From AC-52 sp044870295 (GTDB taxonomy: Bacteria; Actinomycetota; UBA4738): DNA of 17,141 nt. Of the stretch, positions 14,818 to 17,141 are shown one piece after another. The translations under genes were made by a program, and so were the position numbers. The notes under the pieces were generated by a model. The model saw only the letters and a list, made by a program, of their open reading frames with translations, made no database searches and had not been told where the DNA came from. The first letter of the stretch is position 1; the number at the start of each line of letters is the position of its first letter. Location: positions 1 through 17,141 of the forward strand of contig JBIOYQ010000043.1 in NCBI GenBank assembly GCA_044870295.1. The letters are read 5' to 3'.

Positions 14818-15519
14818 TCAGCCCTTCGCGGGCGGCTGACCCCAGGCGTCCCGGCCGGTGAGCGCCACGCCGGCCGTGGTGATGCCGTACGCGCGGTTCA
14901 CGCTGACCAGCATGGCCGTGAGGCGTTCGGTGACTCGCGCCATGGACAGGGGGCCGGCGTCCACCCATCGCAGCCGCGGGATCTGCTCCACCAGCGCTCC
15001 GATGGCCGCCTTGGCCTCCGGCTCCGCGCCGCACAGCGGGACGTCGCCCTCCAGTTCGTGGTCGAGGTCCTGCAGGGCGTGACCGGAGATGGTCTGAAAT
15101 CCCGACACCAGCCGAACGGTCTTCGGCAGGATCGCCTTGGCCTGTTCAGCCGCCGAGCCCTCCCACGGGGTCAACACCTGCCACGCCGGCCGCCCCACCG
15201 CAGACGCCAACGGCGTGGTGGTGTCGCACACGATGGCGTCGGCCCGCACCGCGTCCTTGATCGACTTGTAGATCTCGGCCTGGCCGGCGAACGGGACGGT
15301 GACGAACACGATCTCGCACGCGGCGGCGGCTCGATCGTTCGAGGTGCCGTCGACGGTCCCGGTGAGGGTCGAGCCCAGGATCCCTGCGGCCTTCTCCGCG
15401 GCGGCCTTGCCACGGTCCTCCGCTCGGGAGCCGATCACCACGTCCTGGCCGGCCCGGGCCAGGCGCAGGGCCAGCCCGAAGCCTTCGTCTCCCGTCCCCC
15501 CGATGATGGCGATGCTCAC
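14818..15519 (-). CDS. npdG: NADPH-dependent F420 reductase
   Basis: 233 residues from a GTG at 15519, the usual length for Fno/NpdG. It exchanges hydride between NADP(H) and coenzyme F420. The N-terminus MSIAIIGGTGDEGFGLALRL carries the family's GGTGDEGFG dinucleotide loop (7-15), and S31/R32 after VVIG are placed to hold the NADP phosphate. VFVTVPFAGQ (72-81) and SGFQTISGHALQDLD (about 141-155) are further family stretches. The protein supplies F420H2 for F420-dependent reductases, none of which is in the window. It sits in the same-strand run between a methyltransferase (29 bp) and an alpha/beta hydrolase (5 bp). No clear ribosome binding site is visible; TAAGCT at 15529-15534 might be an internal -10 box. 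Confidence 0.93.
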   Translation of the reverse strand: MSIAIIGGTGDEGFGLALRLARAGQDVVIGSRAEDRGKAAAEKAAGILGSTLTGTVDGTSNDRAAAACEIVFVTVPFAGQAEIYKSIKDAVRADAIVCDTTTPLASAVGRPAWQVLTPWEGSAAEQAKAILPKTVRLVSGFQTISGHALQDLDHELEGDVPLCGAEPEAKAAIGALVEQIPRLRWVDAGPLSMARVTERLTAMLVSVNRAYGITTAGVALTGRDAWGQPPAKG

Positions 15520-15548
15520 GGCGGCAGAAGCTTACCGGCTGCGAGCGG

Positions 15549-16340
15549 TCACGAAGGCTCCGACGAACCGACCTTCTCCAGGACCACCAGCTCGTTGGTG
15601 GACGTCCGCTGCACCGGTTGATCGGGGTCCGGCAGGGCCCGCAGGACCTCGATCGCCGGCACGACGAACCGCTGCCACTGCTCGTCGGTCACGTCCCACA
15701 GCATGGAGAAGGAGCGCGTCTCGATCTTCTTCAAGACCTCCGACGGTGTCTCGGCGGTGTCGTGGAGCGGCCACGAATGGCGCGCCACCACGCGGAGCCC
15801 CGCCTCCGGACCTAGCGCGCGAAGACGCTCCTCGCTGTCCAGGCGGAGCCCCTGGGGGTCGAGACCGCGCTGCATGGTCCTGATCGCCGCCCCGATCGGA
15901 TCGCTCGGGCTGTCCCCCACCGCCGGCGCGACCACGCATCGCCCCCCTGGCCGGAGCACCCTGCCGATCTCCCGGAGCACACCCCCGACGTCGCCGGCCA
16001 CGTGCAGGACCCACACCGCGGCCACCTGGTCGAACGATGCATCGGCGAAGGGCAGGCGGCGCGCATCCCCCTGGACGACGCCCGGTCCGATGCGGCGCTT
16101 GGCATGTTCGAGCATGGGCAGCGACAGATCGACGCCGATCACCCGAAAGCCCAGCTCGCGCAGACCCAGTGCGATCACCCCGGTCCCAACCCCGACCTCG
16201 AGCACCGGCAGCTCCGGATCGAGGAAATGGGCCAGCTCGGCGGCGAACCGCCGGCCGCGTTCCTCACCGCCACGCGTCTCGTCGTAGGTGTCGGCGATCC
16301 GATCGAAAGGGCGGGACTGGGTCAGTGGCTCACCCGCCAC
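15549..16340 (-). CDS. Class I SAM-dependent methyltransferase
   Basis: 263 residues from a GTG at 16340 with GAGGT about 5 bases upstream; the start overlaps the end of the preceding small gene by 11 bp, which indicates coupling. The fold is visible in order: FDRIADTYDETRG (12-24), motif I VLEVGVGTGVIALGL (46-60), acidic D71 in VIGVDLS, GDARRLPFADASFDQV (91-106) and VLREIGRVLRPGG (121-133). This is the UbiE/Methyltransf_11-like subgroup. The C-terminal half (about 150-263) gives no recognisable substrate signature. Its position beside an F420 reductase and an acyl-CoA mutase does not define the substrate. Confidence 0.9.
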   Translation of the reverse strand: MAGEPLTQSRPFDRIADTYDETRGGEERGRRFAAELAHFLDPELPVLEVGVGTGVIALGLRELGFRVIGVDLSLPMLEHAKRRIGPGVVQGDARRLPFADASFDQVAAVWVLHVAGDVGGVLREIGRVLRPGGRCVVAPAVGDSPSDPIGAAIRTMQRGLDPQGLRLDSEERLRALGPEAGLRVVARHSWPLHDTAETPSEVLKKIETRSFSMLWDVTDEQWQRFVVPAIEVLRALPDPDQPVQRTSTNELVVLEKVGSSEPS

Positions 16341-16575
16341 CGCCGACCTCGTCCAGCTCCTCGTCCTCGGCGGGCCGGGCCATGGCGCCGCGCTCCTCGT
16401 CGATCATCGTCCACAGCGATCCCGCCCACTCCCGGACGTTCGGCCACATGCGCCAGAAGTTCTCCTTCGTCACCTCGCTGAACGAGCGCTCGGCCTCGTC
16501 AACGGACAGCTTGTCCGCCGTGTGGTCCAACACGAACACCGCGGTCCCGAACCCGTACTCGAAGTTCTCGTCCAT
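16330..16575 (-). CDS. Small acidic protein of unknown function
   Basis: 81 residues from the ATG at 16575, which has GGGGGAGG just upstream. A GTG at 16590 that overlaps the mutase stop as GTGA is the alternative and would add five residues. The sequence is rich in aromatic and acidic residues: FEYGFGTAVFVLDHTADKLS, then ENFWRMWPNVREWAGSLWTM, and an acidic, Gly-rich tail. Four tryptophans in a 20-residue stretch are unusual. No transmembrane segment or known motif is seen. It lies between an acyl-CoA mutase subunit and a methyltransferase, overlapping the latter by 11 bp, so it is translated as part of the operon. I do not recognise the family. Confidence 0.75.
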   Translation of the reverse strand: MDENFEYGFGTAVFVLDHTADKLSVDEAERSFSEVTKENFWRMWPNVREWAGSLWTMIDEERGAMARPAEDEELDEVGGGG

Positions 16576-16586
16576 CCGCCTCCCCC

Positions 16587-17141
16587 TCACCGAGATGGCC
16601 GGTACTCCCCGAACACCGTCCGCAAGGCGTCGGAGACCTCGCCCAAGGTGGCTCCGGCCCGCAGCGCGTCCCTCATGGGGTACAGGAGATTGCCCGTCCC
16701 CCGCGCCGTCTCCACCACCGTCGCCAGCGCGGCGTCGGTCGCGCCCTGGTCGCGACTCGCACGGTGTGCCTTCACCCGCTCCTTCTGGCCCTCGACCTCC
16801 GTCTCATCGATCGTCTGGATGTCGGGCGGGGCCTCGTCCTTCTCGGCGTACCGGTTGACCCCGACCACGACGCGGTCACCGCCCTCCACCGCCTGCTGGA
16901 TGCGGAAGGCCGACTCGTGGATCTCATCCTGGATCCATCCCGCTTCGATGGCCGGAACCGCCCCACCCATCCCGTCGATCTTCTCGATGTACTCGCCGGC
17001 CCGTTGCTCGATCTCGCCCGTCAAGGCCTCCACGAAGTACGAGCCCCCGAGGGGATCGGCCGTGTCCGGTACGCCGGTTTCATACGCCAGGACCTGCTGT
17101 GTCCGCAGCGCGATCTTCGCGGCGCGCTCGGTGGGCAGCGA
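16587..17141 (-). CDS. Acyl-CoA mutase large subunit (methylmalonyl-/isobutyryl-CoA mutase type), C-terminal fragment cut by window edge
   Basis: 184 residues of the C-terminal part; the start lies beyond base 17141 and the frame is open to the edge. The fragment begins SLPTERAAKIALRTQQVLAY, then DPLGGSYFVEALTGEIEQRA, GMGGAVPAIEAGWIQDEIHE and VVGVNRYAEKDEAPP, all strongly characteristic of the catalytic barrel of B12-dependent acyl-CoA mutases. It ends at DALRTVFGEYRPSR without the cobalamin-binding domain (DxHxxG), so this is the stand-alone large subunit whose B12 subunit is a separate gene, as in IcmA/IcmB or HcmA/HcmB systems. Whether it rearranges methylmalonyl-, isobutyryl-, 2-hydroxyisobutyryl- or ethylmalonyl-CoA cannot be told, because the substrate-determining residues lie outside the window. 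Confidence 0.93.
   Translation of the reverse strand, partial: SLPTERAAKIALRTQQVLAYETGVPDTADPLGGSYFVEALTGEIEQRAGEYIEKIDGMGGAVPAIEAGWIQDEIHESAFRIQQAVEGGDRVVVGVNRYAEKDEAPPDIQTIDETEVEGQKERVKAHRASRDQGATDAALATVVETARGTGNLLYPMRDALRAGATLGEVSDALRTVFGEYRPSR

Overview
The window is dense, high-GC bacterial chromosome. GTG starts are common, and the gene set includes an NADPH:F420 reductase, a biotin carboxylase fused to its carrier domain, a separate acyl-CoA mutase large subunit, a PH/SHOCT membrane protein and a DivIVA-like coiled-coil protein. Together these suggest an uncultured soil or sediment-type Actinomycetota. This is an inference from gene content; no rRNA or tRNA is visible to confirm it. 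I see no insertion sequence, phage gene, CRISPR array or RNA gene.

Left block (1-6499, all minus strand): a membrane histidine kinase and a NarL-type response regulator overlap by ATGA. They are followed by a secreted 627-residue protein (DUF11-like middle, GFWK-type C-terminal module) and a second large secreted protein. The second has an ASH/choice-of-anchor-D domain and roughly 82-residue tandem repeats, and it runs off the left edge. Its reading frame is open to base 1. The order suggests a two-component system next to the surface or exported proteins it may control. Dyads and hairpins lie between these genes.

Middle block (6602-11885): a PH/SHOCT membrane protein lies downstream of birA on the minus strand, and birA is divergent from the biotin carboxylase/BCCP gene that it should biotinylate. 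Next comes a 155-bp gap holding a 42-bp inverted repeat with a perfect FNR-type box (TTGAT-N4-ATCAA) at its centre. After it come a 102-residue Cys-Cys protein, probably leaderless, and an ALDH7-like aldehyde dehydrogenase coupled to it by ATGA.

Right block (11919-17141, all minus strand): reading in the direction of transcription there is the C-terminal part of an acyl-CoA mutase large subunit (cut by the right edge), an unrecognised 81-residue acidic protein, a SAM methyltransferase, the F420 reductase, an alpha/beta hydrolase, a DivIVA-like protein, a terminator-like hairpin and an orphan histidine kinase. The first five are overlapping or within 30 bp and look like one operon. The biotin carboxylase and the acyl-CoA mutase are compatible with a propionyl-CoA/methylmalonyl-CoA or related acyl-CoA route, but the carboxyltransferase, epimerase and B12-binding subunit are not in the window.
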